Assembly (NCBI GenBank): GCA_002402045.2
Contig: NVUX02000108.1
Coordinates: 1-64,000, forward strand
Reading direction: 5' to 3'
Length of the DNA stretch: 64,000 bases
Source: Paracoccaceae bacterium
GTDB lineage: Bacteria > Pseudomonadota > Alphaproteobacteria > Rhodobacterales > Rhodobacteraceae
Part shown: piece after piece, positions 16,405-26,430 of the stretch
Layout: each line of letters begins with the position of its first letter
Position numbering within the stretch: the stretch's first letter is position 1
Notes under the pieces: generated by a model
What the model was told of the DNA's origin: nothing
Seen by the model: only the letters and a program-made list of their open reading frames with translations
The model's database searches: none
Position numbers and translations under genes: made by a program

Positions 16405-16459
16405 CTTAAAATCCGTTGGCCGAATGGCCGTGGGGGTTCAAATCCCCCCGCCCGCACCA
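16405..16459 (+). other. tRNA-Leu(UAA) 3' fragment, probable attachment-site remnant
   Basis: From the anticodon loop onward this is a convincing tRNA: loop CTTAAAA with anticodon TAA, variable arm GGCC-GAAT-GGCC, T arm GGGGG-TTCAAAT-CCCCC, acceptor strand CGCCCGC and CCA end at 16459. The 5' half is missing: no GCGGGCG acceptor or D arm lies upstream, and the bases before the loop do not pair with the TCCGT strand. Identity beginning at the anticodon loop is typical of integrase crossover sites in tRNA genes. With the adjacent integrase remnant this is best read as an att site. No intact copy was seen in the window. Confidence 0.8.
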
Positions 16460-16483
16460 CTTGCTAAAATCGGATTATTACAT

Positions 16484-18199
16484 TCAATCGTCGCCAGCAA
16501 ACTCTGCTTCAAGTTCTTCACGCCGATCATCTGTAATTTTGGCAAAAAGCACCTCGGGTGTGGTGAAGGCATGTCCGGCTTGCAGGGCACTTAGCGCGGC
16601 CTCAATATCATCAGGCCATGCGGCATCCTCGGCGTTTATGGCCGCAAGAATTGCTTTGGAGGCATCGGGGATATAAGGCGCAGAAAGCACGCCATAAAGC
16701 CGGATAAGATTAAAGGCAAAACGAATGATAGCCGCTGAATCTTCAGGGCTTTCCTTGAATAAGGTCCACGGTGCGGCGGCTTGCAAATACTCATTGCCTG
16801 ACGCCCAAATGGCGCGAAGATCAGCGGCGGCTTTGCGCAGCTCTACCGCTTCCATATTGGCCTCATAGGCTTTTAGGCGCTTCGCTATTTCGGCTGTCAC
16901 AACGGCTTCGGCCTCGCCATAGCTGCCGCCAGCAGGGACTTCTTCGCCAAATTTTCCGCGGCAAAACTTGGTTACGCGGCTCACAAAATTGCCCAGCACA
17001 TCGGCGAGGTCTTTGTTAATGCCGCCTTGAAAGCTCTCCCACGTGAAGTTGCTATCACTGCTTTCAGGCGCGTTGCTCAGCAGCCACCAGCGCCAATAAT
17101 CGCTCGGGAAAATATCTAACGCCTGGTTCATAAATATCCCGCGCCCTTGGCTGGTGGAGAATTTTCCACCTTCATAGGTGAGCCAGTTATAGGATTTTAT
17201 GAAATCAACCAGCTTCCACGGCTCGGCAGAGCCCATAAGGGTGGCGGGGAAGCTAAGCGTATGGAAAGGCACGTTATCTTTGCCCATAAATTGCACATAG
17301 TGCACATCATCCGCGCCTTTATCGGTGCGCCACCAGCGCTCCCATGCGGCATCTCCGGCACCGGTTTCATCGGCCCATTCGGCCGTGGCTGCGATATATT
17401 CAATCGGCGCATCGAACCACACGTAAAAAACCTTGCCTTCCATGCCAGACCACGGCGCGCCTTCAAACTGCACGGGCACGCCCCAGTCAAGATCACGGGT
17501 AATGCCACGGTCTCGCAAGCCATCTCCATCGTGCAGCCACTTTTTGGCGATCGACGTGGTGAGAATAGGCCAGCCCTCTTGGCTGTCGATCCACTTATCC
17601 AGCGTATCCCGCAGGGTCGACTGTTTCAGGTAAAGATGCTTGGTTTCGCGGACCTCAAGGTCCGTGCTGCCCGAAATTGCCGAGCGTGGGTTGATCAGAT
17701 CGGTAGGGTCGAGCTGCTTGGTGCAGTTCTCGCATTGATCACCGCGCGCTTTATCATCGCCGCAATTGGGGCAGGTGCCTTCAATGTAGCGGTCTGGGAG
17801 GTAGCGGCCATCAGCATGGGAATACATCTGCTTTTCAGAAACAACATCTATCAGGCCCTCGCGCCCAAGCGCTGCGGCTAGGTGTTGGGTGATCTCGCGG
17901 TTACGGTCAGAACTACTGCGCCCGAAATAGTCAAACGAAAGCCTGAACCCTTCGGCAATGTCCTTCTGCACTACGTGCATATCAGCGCAAAATTCAGACA
18001 CCGGAACGCCAGCTTTTGCGGCTGCCAGCTCTGCCGGCGTGCCGTGTTCATCAGTGGCACAAATATACATCACCTCATGCCCTTTAGCACGCATATAGCG
18101 GGCATAAGCATCTGAGGGCAGCTGAGATCCCACGAGGTTTCCCAGATGCTTAATGCCATTAATATAGGGCAGGGCGGAGGTGATAAGTATGCGAGCCAT
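16484..18199 (-). CDS. metG: Methionyl-tRNA synthetase
   Basis: Charges tRNA-Met. 571 residues, class I synthetase: the HIGH-type motif is HLGN (residues 18-21). The zinc knuckle is CPNC...CENC (about 143-158), and the KMSKS loop is the variant KFSTS. Length fits the alphaproteobacterial form, without the C-terminal dimerisation domain of the E. coli protein. The gene ends 25 bases from the tRNA-Leu fragment, so the island apparently inserted next to it without damage. The start ATG at 18199 gives [15 protein letters not shown], the standard beginning. Confidence 0.96.
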   Translation of the reverse strand: MARILITSALPYINGIKHLGNLVGSQLPSDAYARYMRAKGHEVMYICATDEHGTPAELAAAKAGVPVSEFCADMHVVQKDIAEGFRLSFDYFGRSSSDRNREITQHLAAALGREGLIDVVSEKQMYSHADGRYLPDRYIEGTCPNCGDDKARGDQCENCTKQLDPTDLINPRSAISGSTDLEVRETKHLYLKQSTLRDTLDKWIDSQEGWPILTTSIAKKWLHDGDGLRDRGITRDLDWGVPVQFEGAPWSGMEGKVFYVWFDAPIEYIAATAEWADETGAGDAAWERWWRTDKGADDVHYVQFMGKDNVPFHTLSFPATLMGSAEPWKLVDFIKSYNWLTYEGGKFSTSQGRGIFMNQALDIFPSDYWRWWLLSNAPESSDSNFTWESFQGGINKDLADVLGNFVSRVTKFCRGKFGEEVPAGGSYGEAEAVVTAEIAKRLKAYEANMEAVELRKAAADLRAIWASGNEYLQAAAPWTLFKESPEDSAAIIRFAFNLIRLYGVLSAPYIPDASKAILAAINAEDAAWPDDIEAALSALQAGHAFTTPEVLFAKITDDRREELEAEFAGDD

Positions 18200-18276
18200 T
18201 TTTATGCCTTTTGTTGCGCTTCCCCTCGTTTACCCCAGCAATCCGCAATTCACTAGGCAAAAAACATACCTTACTT

Positions 18277-19544
18277 TCAGGGAATCTTTTTAACCATTTC
18301 GGCCATTACCTTTAGCATTTCAGCTGACGGCCCAACACTGACCTCGGACTGCCCTCCCATTTCTTGCCCGAATAACCGCTCAACCAAGGCCGTTTTTAGT
18401 TTGGCCTGCTGCTCTGCTTCCAGCGAGGCAATAAACGGGCTGATCGCCGTGACTTCCAGTGCAAACCTACGTGTTTGGAATTCATTATTTCGGTGTAGGC
18501 TGGACTGCCTTGCGGCATAGGCCGCAATGGATATCAAGATAGCGGCCAGCGATGCCGCTTTGATTGTCATAACCCACGAAAACACGCCGTCGGGGTTGAA
18601 ACCGAAATTGGAAAATATGGTAAAACCAATCCAAGCCGCCGTTGACACCATAAAGAAAATTGAAGCGGAGCGCTAAAAGAGGCCTGCACCTTTTCATCGT
18701 CGGCACTTGTTAAATACCCGCCGCCAACACTTTCATCCGCCACCAGCCCATGTAGGTCCCGAATTTCATCTCGCTTCTTTGTTGCATCATGCAACATTGC
18801 CAATATATCGGTGCTAAACTCCCCGAAATACTCGTCGGCTTGCTTGTCGAACTTCTCGCTCAATAAAGCTACCGTTTTGGCCGCATTGCTTTGAAACGGA
18901 GATGCCCATGTTTGAAACGCTTTTTGCCGTTCGATCACAGATGCTGAATATGACTCGGCGCGGGCAGTCTGGTTTTCCGTGAAGTCGGCTTGCCACTGGC
19001 TCAATTTTTCTGCGGATGTTTCTTCAAGATCATCCATTTTGAGTGAGAGCGCAGTTTGCGCTTCGCCCGCTTGGCCCACTAAGGCTTGAAGGCCTTCAAT
19101 CTCATCTTTCAGTTCGTTTTCAGAATTTACGATTGCTGAGGTGAACTCATCAAAAGAATTTTCAGTGGCTTTGCTTAACGTAGCCAGTTTTTTGCTGCGA
19201 GAAAAATCTCGGAGCTGATAATATATAGGTATCTGACCGGATATATGATTGTTCGCTGTTGTGAGGTGGCCCAAGGCCGGGGAGCTACCGAAGCCCAGCA
19301 ACTGGTTCCAAAAGTGCGGATGACGTAAGTGGCCATTAACCTGATTCAGTAAAGCTATCGGCGCCAGTTCCGCATCCATATTCGCAAGCGCTGTTTCCAG
19401 CACTTCCAGCACCTTGTTTAAGCGTCGTTTTTCAACTTCAATTTCGGCGTCAATGGCCTCTGTTTTGGTATCCAGAAACTCTCGCACGCCTTCAAGCGTT
19501 ACGTGAAGCGGATTCGTGTCAAATTCGGTTTGCCAGCGGTTCAT
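18277..19544 (-). pseudogene. Coiled-coil membrane protein, frameshifted near its membrane anchor
   Basis: Not recognised with certainty. The first 290 residues (from ATG 19544) are mostly long helix with heptad-like stretches (TKTEAIDAEIEVEKRRLNK; later NSENELKDEIEGLQ). Near 18675 the frame is lost in ...DDEKVQASF, and a neighbouring frame continues as SIFFMVSTAAWIGFTIFSNF and a second hydrophobic stretch VMTIKAASLAAILISIAAY. It ends in PSAEMLKVMAEMVKKIP at 18277. Together they make one protein of about 415 residues with a coiled-coil body and two C-terminal helices. It may be a recent break or a sequencing error. The architecture recalls uncharacterised DUF6161-like proteins, a weak guess. 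Confidence 0.55.
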
Positions 19545-19686
19545 TTATCGTCCTCGTCTTTTGGTTGGAAAAATGATCGTATTCCAACCGCAACCGTTAG
19601 GAAAGTGAAGCCTGCGAATACACCCTCATTTTCTCAAGTCGGCTATGTAGGTACACAAAAGCGGAGCATAACAAATATCGGTAAAA

Positions 19687-20460
19687 TCATACCTTTTCGA
19701 ATGGGCTTAAAGGATAGCGCACCGCGCTTAAATATAAGCCGTGCGGCGGGCTAACTGGCCCACAAGCAGCTCGGCTTTTTGCGTCCAGCACGGTTTTAAC
19801 TTGCGCAGGCTTCCAGCTTCCCGCGCCGACCCGCTCCAGTGTTCCGACAAAGCTGCGCACCTGATTGTGCAAAAAACTCCGCGCCCTGATGTGAAACCGC
19901 GTTTCCACGCCACCGCGATAGCTCAGTTGCTCGATCCGCAACTCATCCAGTGTTTTTATGGGGCTAAGCGCTTGGCAAACGGTCGACCGAAAGGTCGTAA
20001 AGTCATGCTGGCCAACCAGATGCAAAGCGCCCTCCTGCATGGCGGCAAGGTTCAAGCCGTGCTTCACTTGCCACATTGTGCCCTTGTCAAAAGTCATCGG
20101 TGCGCGGCGGCTGAGCAGGCGGAAGGTATATTGCCGCTCTATTGCCGAAAACCGCGCATGAAAATCATCAGGTGCCAATGCGCAGTCCACCACGGCAACC
20201 CCTTGATTGCGCATGTAAAAATTCAACGCTTCCAGCAACCGCTCCGGCGCAATATTTTTTTTCAAATCTACATGCCCAACTTGGCCGGTAGCATGCACAC
20301 CCGTATCCGTGCGCCCAGCCCCGTGAACGCCTTCGCAATTCGGCTCAAGCATCTGTAATGCCTGGTTAATCGTGCCTTGGACCGTCTGCAAGTCAATTTG
20401 CTTTTGCCAGCCGCAAAACGGCGCACCGTCATACTCGATTTTTAACGCATAGCGCGGCAT
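19687..20460 (-). CDS. truA: tRNA pseudouridine(38-40) synthase
   Basis: Converts uridines 38-40 of the tRNA anticodon arm to pseudouridine. 257 residues, with the catalytic Asp52 in [11 protein letters not shown], the family signature. The N-terminal [12 protein letters not shown]...CGWQ and [15 protein letters not shown] near the C-terminus are also conserved. It is divergent from ycjX with only a few dozen bases between the starts, so the two promoters must be packed or overlap. Confidence 0.95.
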   Translation of the reverse strand: MPRYALKIEYDGAPFCGWQKQIDLQTVQGTINQALQMLEPNCEGVHGAGRTDTGVHATGQVGHVDLKKNIAPERLLEALNFYMRNQGVAVVDCALAPDDFHARFSAIERQYTFRLLSRRAPMTFDKGTMWQVKHGLNLAAMQEGALHLVGQHDFTTFRSTVCQALSPIKTLDELRIEQLSYRGGVETRFHIRARSFLHNQVRSFVGTLERVGAGSWKPAQVKTVLDAKSRAACGPVSPPHGLYLSAVRYPLSPFEKV

Positions 20461-20498
20461 TGCATTCCCCTCTGTAAATTGTGCCTCTCAGCGACTAT

Positions 20499-21950
20499 AT
20501 GATAAGTGCACGGAAATCCAGCAAGGGGGCGCGCTTGGGCCTAGCCGATATCACTGATAGTATTGCCCGCGTGATTGATGATACGCAATCTGGCGCCAAA
20601 GAGCTGTTTGAGCCGGTGCTGCGCATTGGTGTTACCGGCCTTTCGCGCGCTGGCAAAACGGTGTTTATCACCTCGCTGATCGCCAATTTGCTTGACCGCT
20701 CCCGTATGTCTGGCCTGAAGGCAAACCCGCTCATTTCGGCGGCATTTTTGCAACCTCAGCCAGATGATACCATCCCGCGGTTTTCTTATGAAAAACACCT
20801 TCAGGCCCTGAATTTGCCCACGCCCCATTGGCCCGAATCCACAAGCTCTATCAGCCAACTCAGGTTGTCGCTTCGCACCGAACCCACGGGGATACTTCGC
20901 GGATTTAAGGGGCCAAAAACCCTGCATATCGATATAGTGGATTACCCCGGTGAGTGGCTGCTTGATCTGCCGCTGCTAAAACAATCATACGCTGAATGGT
21001 CAGCGCAATCGTTAAGCCAAGCCCGTGCGCCTGCGCGCGCGCAATTGGCCGAGGGTTGGCTTGCTTTACAGAGGGACAGCGACCCCGGCGGCGCGCTCAT
21101 CGAGCCTCAAGCTCAGGGTTTGGCTGAGGTATTTACCGCCTATTTGCAAGCCGCCCGAAAAGCCGGATTCTCTAACTGCGCGCCCGGTCGTTTTCTGTTG
21201 CCGGGAGATTTAAAAGGCTCTCCTGCGCTAACTTTTGCGCCCCTGTCCCGGCCTGATAAAGTACGCTCAAAAACTCTTTATGGTGCTTTTGAGCGCCGCT
21301 TTGACGCCTATAAGAAACAGATTATCAAACCTTTTTATCGCGATCATTTTGCAAAGATTGACCGCCAAATCGTGCTGGTTGATGCTCTGGGCGCCATCCA
21401 TAATGGCCCTGAATCGGTGGAAGATCTTAGGCTTGCGCTTGGGGAAATTTTGGCAAGCTTTCGCCCCGGTAAAAACCATATTTTATCTATGATAACAGGT
21501 CGTAAGGTCGATAAAATTCTATTTGCTGCAACAAAGGCCGACCATATTCACCATGCCCAGCACCCGCAGCTTACCGGTTTTCTGGAAGCCCTATTGGCGG
21601 ATGCCAAAGATGCTGCCAACTGGAAAGGAGCCACGACGCAAGCGCTTAGTCTTGCTGCGTTGCGGGCCACGATTGAGCAATCCACGACGCATGAGGGCGA
21701 GATGCTTGACCTTGTGCGTGGCACACTGATGGAGAGTGGCAAAGAGGTGGCTTTGCACCCCGGAGATCTTCCGGCGGACCCATCCCGCTTGCTAAACCCT
21801 GCCAAGCAAGGCGCAAAGGTTTGGCCTGAGGACATCCGCTATAATCTTCCCGCTTTTGCCCCGCCAAAGCCCTCTGGTGAGGCCCAAAAGGGCCTTGCGC
21901 ATATTCGTATGGATAAGGCCGCTGAGTTTTTGATTGGTGACAAGCTATGA
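20499..21950 (+). CDS. YcjX family P-loop GTPase-like protein
   Basis: Predicted nucleotide-binding protein with Walker A GLSRAGKT about 45 residues in and VDYPGEWLLDLP as the switch/Walker B region. This is the YcjX (DUF463) family, stress-linked in E. coli and usually paired with the membrane protein YcjF, which matches the gene at 22389. Start uncertain: GTG 20481, ATG 20499 and TTG 20535 are in frame, and only TTG 20535 has a good site (AAGGGGG, 6 bases away). Its stop overlaps the acetyltransferase start by 4 bases, so the three genes form an operon. Confidence 0.82.
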   Translation: MISARKSSKGARLGLADITDSIARVIDDTQSGAKELFEPVLRIGVTGLSRAGKTVFITSLIANLLDRSRMSGLKANPLISAAFLQPQPDDTIPRFSYEKHLQALNLPTPHWPESTSSISQLRLSLRTEPTGILRGFKGPKTLHIDIVDYPGEWLLDLPLLKQSYAEWSAQSLSQARAPARAQLAEGWLALQRDSDPGGALIEPQAQGLAEVFTAYLQAARKAGFSNCAPGRFLLPGDLKGSPALTFAPLSRPDKVRSKTLYGAFERRFDAYKKQIIKPFYRDHFAKIDRQIVLVDALGAIHNGPESVEDLRLALGEILASFRPGKNHILSMITGRKVDKILFAATKADHIHHAQHPQLTGFLEALLADAKDAANWKGATTQALSLAALRATIEQSTTHEGEMLDLVRGTLMESGKEVALHPGDLPADPSRLLNPAKQGAKVWPEDIRYNLPAFAPPKPSGEAQKGLAHIRMDKAAEFLIGDKL

Positions 21951-22396
21951 TTGTGCGAGCGACACGTAGTGATGCCGCCGTTTGCTCGGCCATTCTGCAT
22001 GAATGGATATATGAAAACCCTTGGTTCCCAAATCATGCGCCGGAAAGTGCTTCTGAGCAATCTATGCGCAACCGCATTGAGAGTGACACGGTATATTTGG
22101 AGAAAAACCAGAGGGACGTCGAGGGATTTATAGCATTTTCAAACGGGTATCTTGATTGCCTCTATCTCACACCTGAGGCGCGCAACCATGGCTTGGGCAG
22201 GCGATTGCTGGCAAAGGCCAAGGCTGAAAGTCCAGAGGGGCTATCGCTTTGGGTGTTGGCGCAAAATAAGGCGGCAATTCGGTTTTATACCCGAGAGGGT
22301 TTTAGCGAAACCGCACGGGGTGATGGCTCTGATAATGAGGAAAACATGCCGGATGTTTGCATGAAATGGCTGCCAAAGGAGGCGCAAAATGGCTAA
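21947..22396 (+). CDS. GNAT family N-acetyltransferase
   Basis: 149 residues with the acetyl-CoA loop ARNHGLGRRLL (R-x-x-G-x-G/A) around residue 80 and the FYTREGF motif late in the domain. Substrate unknown. It sits between ycjX and the ycjF-like gene with overlaps of 4 and 8 bases, so it is cotranslated with them. Whether it acetylates something related to those envelope-stress proteins cannot be said. Confidence 0.82.
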   Translation: MIVRATRSDAAVCSAILHEWIYENPWFPNHAPESASEQSMRNRIESDTVYLEKNQRDVEGFIAFSNGYLDCLYLTPEARNHGLGRRLLAKAKAESPEGLSLWVLAQNKAAIRFYTREGFSETARGDGSDNEENMPDVCMKWLPKEAQNG

Positions 22397-23375
22397 TCCG
22401 CGAAAGCCTGTGATGCTTGATGTCGGGGCGCTGAAACCTGCACCCAGCCCGCAAAACGCCCCACCGGTGCCTGAGGTTGAGCCTCTGCAAAATGCAGCGA
22501 TGCAGCGCGCCACCCGCGCCGCAGGCAAACCAAAAAGCTGGCTTTCGCGGATGTTTTGGGGCGCGGTGTTTGCCCTATTGGGTATGGCTATTTTGCTTTC
22601 AGCGTGGGATTTTGTCGAGAGCCTTTTTGTGCGCAATATCTGGCTCGGCCGCGTTGCACTGGGGCTCACGGCTATCGCCGTTTCGATCCTTATAATTGCA
22701 ATTTTAAAGGAGCTTATCGGGTTTTCCCGCCTGCGGATACTGGACCGTTTGCGCCGCGAAACCATAGCGGCGCGCACGGCTGACCGCGCCAGTGCTTTAA
22801 AAGCAATCGCAAACCTTGATCATCTATATTCTGGCCGCCCTGAGCTCCGCTGGGCGCGTGGTGAACTGCAATCAAAGCAGGCTGATTTGCTTGACGCTGA
22901 CGCGCTAATTGACATGGCAGAGCAAGAGCTGATGTCTCCGCTTGATGCGCTGGCACGGTTGGAAATTGAAGCAGCGTCGCGGCAGGTTGCGGCGGCCACA
23001 GCGCTTATTCCGCTGGCGCTGGTGGATGTGCTGGTGGCGCTTTTTAGCAACGTTTCGATGATCCGCCGCATTGCCGCGGTTTATGGCGGGCGGGCAGGGA
23101 TTTTTGGCTCATGGCGTTTGCTAAAAGGCGTGGCGGCGCATCTTATCGCTACCGGGGCGGTGGCGATCGGTGACGATATGATTGGCTCGTTGGCGGGGGG
23201 CGGCGCACTCTCAAAGCTTTCTCGCCGCTTTGGCGAGGGTGTGATTAATGGCACGTTGACGGCGCGCATTGGTGTGGCTGCGATGGAAATATCCCGGCCA
23301 ATGCCGTTTGAGGCGCTAAAGCGGCCAAAGGCCAGCTCGATCGTTAAGTCGGCGCTGGTGGGGATGTTTAGGTAA
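22389..23375 (+). CDS. YcjF/TIGR01620-like membrane protein (DUF697)
   Basis: 328 residues. A proline-rich cytoplasmic N-terminus (about 50 residues) leads to two transmembrane helices (about 56-77 and 84-108), a helical linker, then a DUF697 hydrophobic region with ATALIPLALVDVLVALFSNVS and AVYGGRAGIFGSWRLLKGV. This is the family found next to YcjX, as here. It overlaps the GNAT gene by 8 bases. Function is unknown; a joint membrane-stress role is proposed from gene pairing in other bacteria. Confidence 0.8.
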   Translation: MANPRKPVMLDVGALKPAPSPQNAPPVPEVEPLQNAAMQRATRAAGKPKSWLSRMFWGAVFALLGMAILLSAWDFVESLFVRNIWLGRVALGLTAIAVSILIIAILKELIGFSRLRILDRLRRETIAARTADRASALKAIANLDHLYSGRPELRWARGELQSKQADLLDADALIDMAEQELMSPLDALARLEIEAASRQVAAATALIPLALVDVLVALFSNVSMIRRIAAVYGGRAGIFGSWRLLKGVAAHLIATGAVAIGDDMIGSLAGGGALSKLSRRFGEGVINGTLTARIGVAAMEISRPMPFEALKRPKASSIVKSALVGMFR

Positions 23376-23473
23376 TACTATTCGCTTAGATGTATTTATA
23401 TAACCTAGGTTAATAGAAAGAGAGAACCTTGAATAAGCACGTTATTACAATGTGTTGCTGCTTTTTCGATCAT

Positions 23474-24310
23474 CTAAATTCTTATCAAAATAATCCCGCT
23501 CACCACCACGATTGCCGCTATCAGCTTGCTGAATTCAGCACGTTCTTTCATCAAAAATACGCCAATTAATACCGCAAACAGAACCGATGTTTCTCGCAAT
23601 GCTGCAACAAGCGCAATCGGCGCAACGGTCATGGCCCAAACCGTTATCCAGTATGTAACAAGCGAAAGCGCCCCGGCGAAACTTCCAAGCATCCAGCTTT
23701 TACGCGAGGCGATAAAGCGCCTTGGGCCAGATGAGGCCAGCGTGATTGTGCTGAAAACCAGGGCGTCAAAAATAAATATCCATGCGGTAAACTGGGTTGC
23801 ATTTCCGGCTACCCGCGCGCCAAGACCATCAACCATAGAATACCCCGCGGTGCAGAGCGCAGAGCCAAGTGCAAATGGGATAAGCACCCGCGCTTCGCCG
23901 CTAGAAAACACACCCTGCGCCATAAGAACAACGCCAACGCCGATGAGCGCAATGCCTGCATATTCCTTGTTTTCCATCGTGTCGGAAAGCAGAAAATACC
24001 CGGCAAGCACCACAATCATCGGCGCCACACCCCGGGCAATCGGATACACGCGGCTAAGGTCTCCATGCTTATAGGCCGCCGCAAGAAACATTTTGTAGCC
24101 CGCGTGAAGCACGCCTGAGGCCAGCAGCCAAAGCCAGACTTCGGCATTTGGCAGGGGCACAAACAGGGCCATGCAAAGCCCCATGAACCCTTGCGAAACC
24201 GTTAGTAAAAGCATGCCCTGAAATCGGTCACCACCAGCGCGGATTACGGCATTCCAACTCGCATGCAGAAGCGCGGAAAAAAGAACGGCAAAGAAGATGG
24301 GGGTTTCCAT
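23474..24310 (-). CDS. EamA/DMT-type transporter
   Basis: About 278 residues and ten hydrophobic helices in two similar halves, typical of the drug/metabolite transporter superfamily (EamA repeats). It opens [25 protein letters not shown] and has the conserved second-half [25 protein letters not shown]. Start taken at ATG 24310. An ATG 18 bases earlier is also possible, and neither has a clear ribosome site. Substrate unknown. It is divergent from the paa operon by about 100 bases, and a link to aromatic compound export is possible but unsupported. Confidence 0.78.
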   Translation of the reverse strand: METPIFFAVLFSALLHASWNAVIRAGGDRFQGMLLLTVSQGFMGLCMALFVPLPNAEVWLWLLASGVLHAGYKMFLAAAYKHGDLSRVYPIARGVAPMIVVLAGYFLLSDTMENKEYAGIALIGVGVVLMAQGVFSSGEARVLIPFALGSALCTAGYSMVDGLGARVAGNATQFTAWIFIFDALVFSTITLASSGPRRFIASRKSWMLGSFAGALSLVTYWITVWAMTVAPIALVAALRETSVLFAVLIGVFLMKERAEFSKLIAAIVVVSGIILIRI

Positions 24311-24385
24311 TCGCGCACTTGGCCACACCCAGAAAACTTGCGCAAGCTCAATTTTTTCGTTGCGGCGGGGGCTGGCTTCGGTATA

Positions 24386-24405
24386 AGCTGACCGAGCAGT
24401 CAGCT
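24386..24405. promoter_or_regulatory. Candidate operator upstream of paaA
   Basis: AGCTGAC-CGAGCA-GTCAGCT, a perfect 7-base inverted repeat with 6-base spacer, ends 12 bases before the paaA ATG. A repressor bound here would cover the leader and ribosome site. TetR-type PaaR regulators bind palindromes before paa operons in other bacteria. No regulator gene is in the window, so the link is inferred. Confidence 0.45.
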
Positions 24406-24417
24406 AATGGAGCCGCC

Positions 24418-25401
24418 ATGTATGCGCAAGAAGTGAAATCAACAGGCTTGGTCGTTAAACCCCTTGATGAAATGAGCGACGAGGAGCGCGCTTTTCAGGT
24501 CCGTATTGATGCGGGTGAAAAAATTGAGCCGAAAGACTGGATGCCAGATGGCTACCGAAAAAACCTTGTGCGCCAAATCAGCCAGCATGGGCATTCTGAG
24601 GTGGTCGGGCAACTGCCCGAGGGAAATTGGATTACGCGCGCGCCAACACTGGAGCGCAAAGCGATATTGCTGGCAAAGGTGCAAGACGAGGCGGGCCATG
24701 GGCTTTATCTTTATTCTGCGGCCGAAACGCTCGGGGTTTCGCGGGCAGACCTTATTGATGACCTGCTTTCGGGCAAAGCCAAATATTCCTCTATCTTCAA
24801 TTATCCCACCCTAAACTGGGCAGATATGGGCGCCGTGGGCTGGCTGGTAGATGGCGCGGCGATTGTTAATCAGGTTGCGCTTCAGCGCACGTCATACGGC
24901 CCGTATTCTCGCGCGATGGTGCGGATATGCAAGGAAGAAAGCTTTCACGCGCGCCAAGGCTTTGATATTATGATGAAAATGACCAGCGGCACGGCGGCGC
25001 AAAAAGCAATGGCGCAGGACGCGCTTAATCGCCTTTGGTGGCCGGCTTTGATGATGTTTGGCCCGCCAGATGCGGATTCGGTGCATTCTGCGCAATCAAT
25101 GGCGTGGAAGATCAAGATCATGACCAATGACGAGGGGCGGCAAAAATTTGTTGACCAGACCATGCCGCAAATCGAATATTTGGGGCTGGAAGTGCCTGAT
25201 AGCACAGCAAAGCTGAACCCTGAAACAGGACACTATGATTTTAGCGACCCGGATTGGGCCGAGTTTTTTGAGGTGCTCAAGGGAAATGGCCCCTGCAATG
25301 TAGACAGGCTAAGGGCGCGCAACATAGCGCATGATAAGGGGGCTTGGTTCAGAGATGGCCTAATGGCCTATGCCGAAAAACGTAAAATAGCAGCGGAGTA
25401 A
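24418..25401 (+). CDS. paaA: Phenylacetyl-CoA epoxidase subunit A (diiron)
   Basis: Catalytic oxygenase subunit of the PaaABCDE complex, which converts phenylacetyl-CoA to the ring-1,2-epoxide using O2 and NADPH. 327 residues. Diiron ligands are visible in [14 protein letters not shown] and [10 protein letters not shown], the two ExxH-type helices of this ferritin-like family. The start at 24418 follows GGAG by 6 bases. It heads a tight paaABCDE operon with intergenic gaps of 1-10 bases or overlaps. Other pathway genes (paaK, paaZ, paaH, paaJ) are not adjacent; a paaG lies far away at 63255. Confidence 0.95.
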   Translation: MYAQEVKSTGLVVKPLDEMSDEERAFQVRIDAGEKIEPKDWMPDGYRKNLVRQISQHGHSEVVGQLPEGNWITRAPTLERKAILLAKVQDEAGHGLYLYSAAETLGVSRADLIDDLLSGKAKYSSIFNYPTLNWADMGAVGWLVDGAAIVNQVALQRTSYGPYSRAMVRICKEESFHARQGFDIMMKMTSGTAAQKAMAQDALNRLWWPALMMFGPPDADSVHSAQSMAWKIKIMTNDEGRQKFVDQTMPQIEYLGLEVPDSTAKLNPETGHYDFSDPDWAEFFEVLKGNGPCNVDRLRARNIAHDKGAWFRDGLMAYAEKRKIAAE

Positions 25402-25402
25402 A

Positions 25403-25690
25403 ATGATGGCAAATGACTGGCCCCTTTGGGAAGTATTTATTCGTGGTCAATATGGCCTGAGCCACCGCCATGTGGGCAGCCTGCATGCGCCAGATGCTGA
25501 AATGGCGATGCTAAATGCGCGTGATGTATATACGCGGCGCAATGAGGGCATGAGTATTTGGGTGGTAAAATCGGCGGATGTGACAGCGAGCGCGCCCAGC
25601 CGCAAAGGCCCGATGTTTGACCCGTCAAACGATAAAACCTACCGCCACCCGACGTTTTTTGACATTCCAGACGATGTGGAGTCGATGTGA
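25403..25690 (+). CDS. paaB: Phenylacetyl-CoA epoxidase subunit B
   Basis: 95-residue small subunit, opening ANDWPLWEVFIRGQYGLSHRHVGSLHA as PaaB proteins do. It bridges PaaAC pairs in the complex and has no catalytic residues. Two adjacent ATGs (25403, 25406) are possible. The GGAG at 25394 gives better spacing to the second. Its TGA overlaps the paaC start. Confidence 0.93.
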   Translation: MMANDWPLWEVFIRGQYGLSHRHVGSLHAPDAEMAMLNARDVYTRRNEGMSIWVVKSADVTASAPSRKGPMFDPSNDKTYRHPTFFDIPDDVESM

Positions 25691-26430
25691 TGTTTGAATT
25701 TTTGCTGCGGATGGGGGATAATACCTTGGTGCTTGGCCATCGGGTGTCTGAATGGTGCGGTCATGCTCCGGTTTTGGAAGAAGATATCGCGTTGGCGAAT
25801 ATTTCGCTGGATTTGATCGGGCAAACACGGCTGTGGCTTGGGCTGGCGGGCGAGGTAGAAGGGCAGGGGCGGGATGCCGATGCGCTGGCTTTTCGGCGGG
25901 ATGTTTGGGATTTTCGCAATCTGTTGATTTGTGAGCGGCCTAACCGAGATTTTGGCCACACCTTAATGCGGCAGTTCCTGTTTGATCTTTGGCACTTTGA
26001 GCGCCTGTCAGATCTTAGCCTTTCTGTGGATGACCGCATAGCGGGCATTGCCGCAAAATGCGTGAAAGAAGCTGACTACCACCTTGAAAGATCAAAGGAT
26101 TTGATTGTTCGGCTTGGGGACGGCACCGTGGAAAGCCACAGCAAGATGCAAACTGCGCTCACCGCGCTTTGGCCCTATATTGGTGAGATGTTTACCGATG
26201 ATGCGCTGGATGCCAAGATGGCGGATGCGGGCATTGCGCCACTGCCCAGCAGCCAACACGTGCGCTTTCATAAAGCGCTAAATGAAACGCTGGCGGCGGC
26301 CACGCTTATGCGCCCCACCAACGATTTTGCGCAAATGGGGGGGCGCTCGGGCACCCATACTGAAGACCTTGGGCATATGCTTGCCACGATGCAGTTTTTG
26401 CAACGCGCATACCCGGATGCCCGATGGTAA
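25690..26430 (+). CDS. paaC: Phenylacetyl-CoA epoxidase subunit C
   Basis: Structural partner of PaaA with the same ferritin-like fold but without a working diiron centre. 246 residues; typical segments are GDNTLVLGHRVSEWCGHAP, EEDIALANISLDLIGQTR and the late GRSGTHTEDLGHMLATMQ. Start set at ATG 25690, overlapping paaB's stop (TGATG). An in-frame GTG one codon earlier is less likely. Its end overlaps paaD by 7 bases. Confidence 0.93.
   Translation: MFEFLLRMGDNTLVLGHRVSEWCGHAPVLEEDIALANISLDLIGQTRLWLGLAGEVEGQGRDADALAFRRDVWDFRNLLICERPNRDFGHTLMRQFLFDLWHFERLSDLSLSVDDRIAGIAAKCVKEADYHLERSKDLIVRLGDGTVESHSKMQTALTALWPYIGEMFTDDALDAKMADAGIAPLPSSQHVRFHKALNETLAAATLMRPTNDFAQMGGRSGTHTEDLGHMLATMQFLQRAYPDARW

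Noticed and set aside
16381-16459. Complete tRNA-Leu gene
   Set aside because: No D arm, no 5' acceptor strand and no 5' anticodon stem that pairs with TCCGT; only the 3' part is present.
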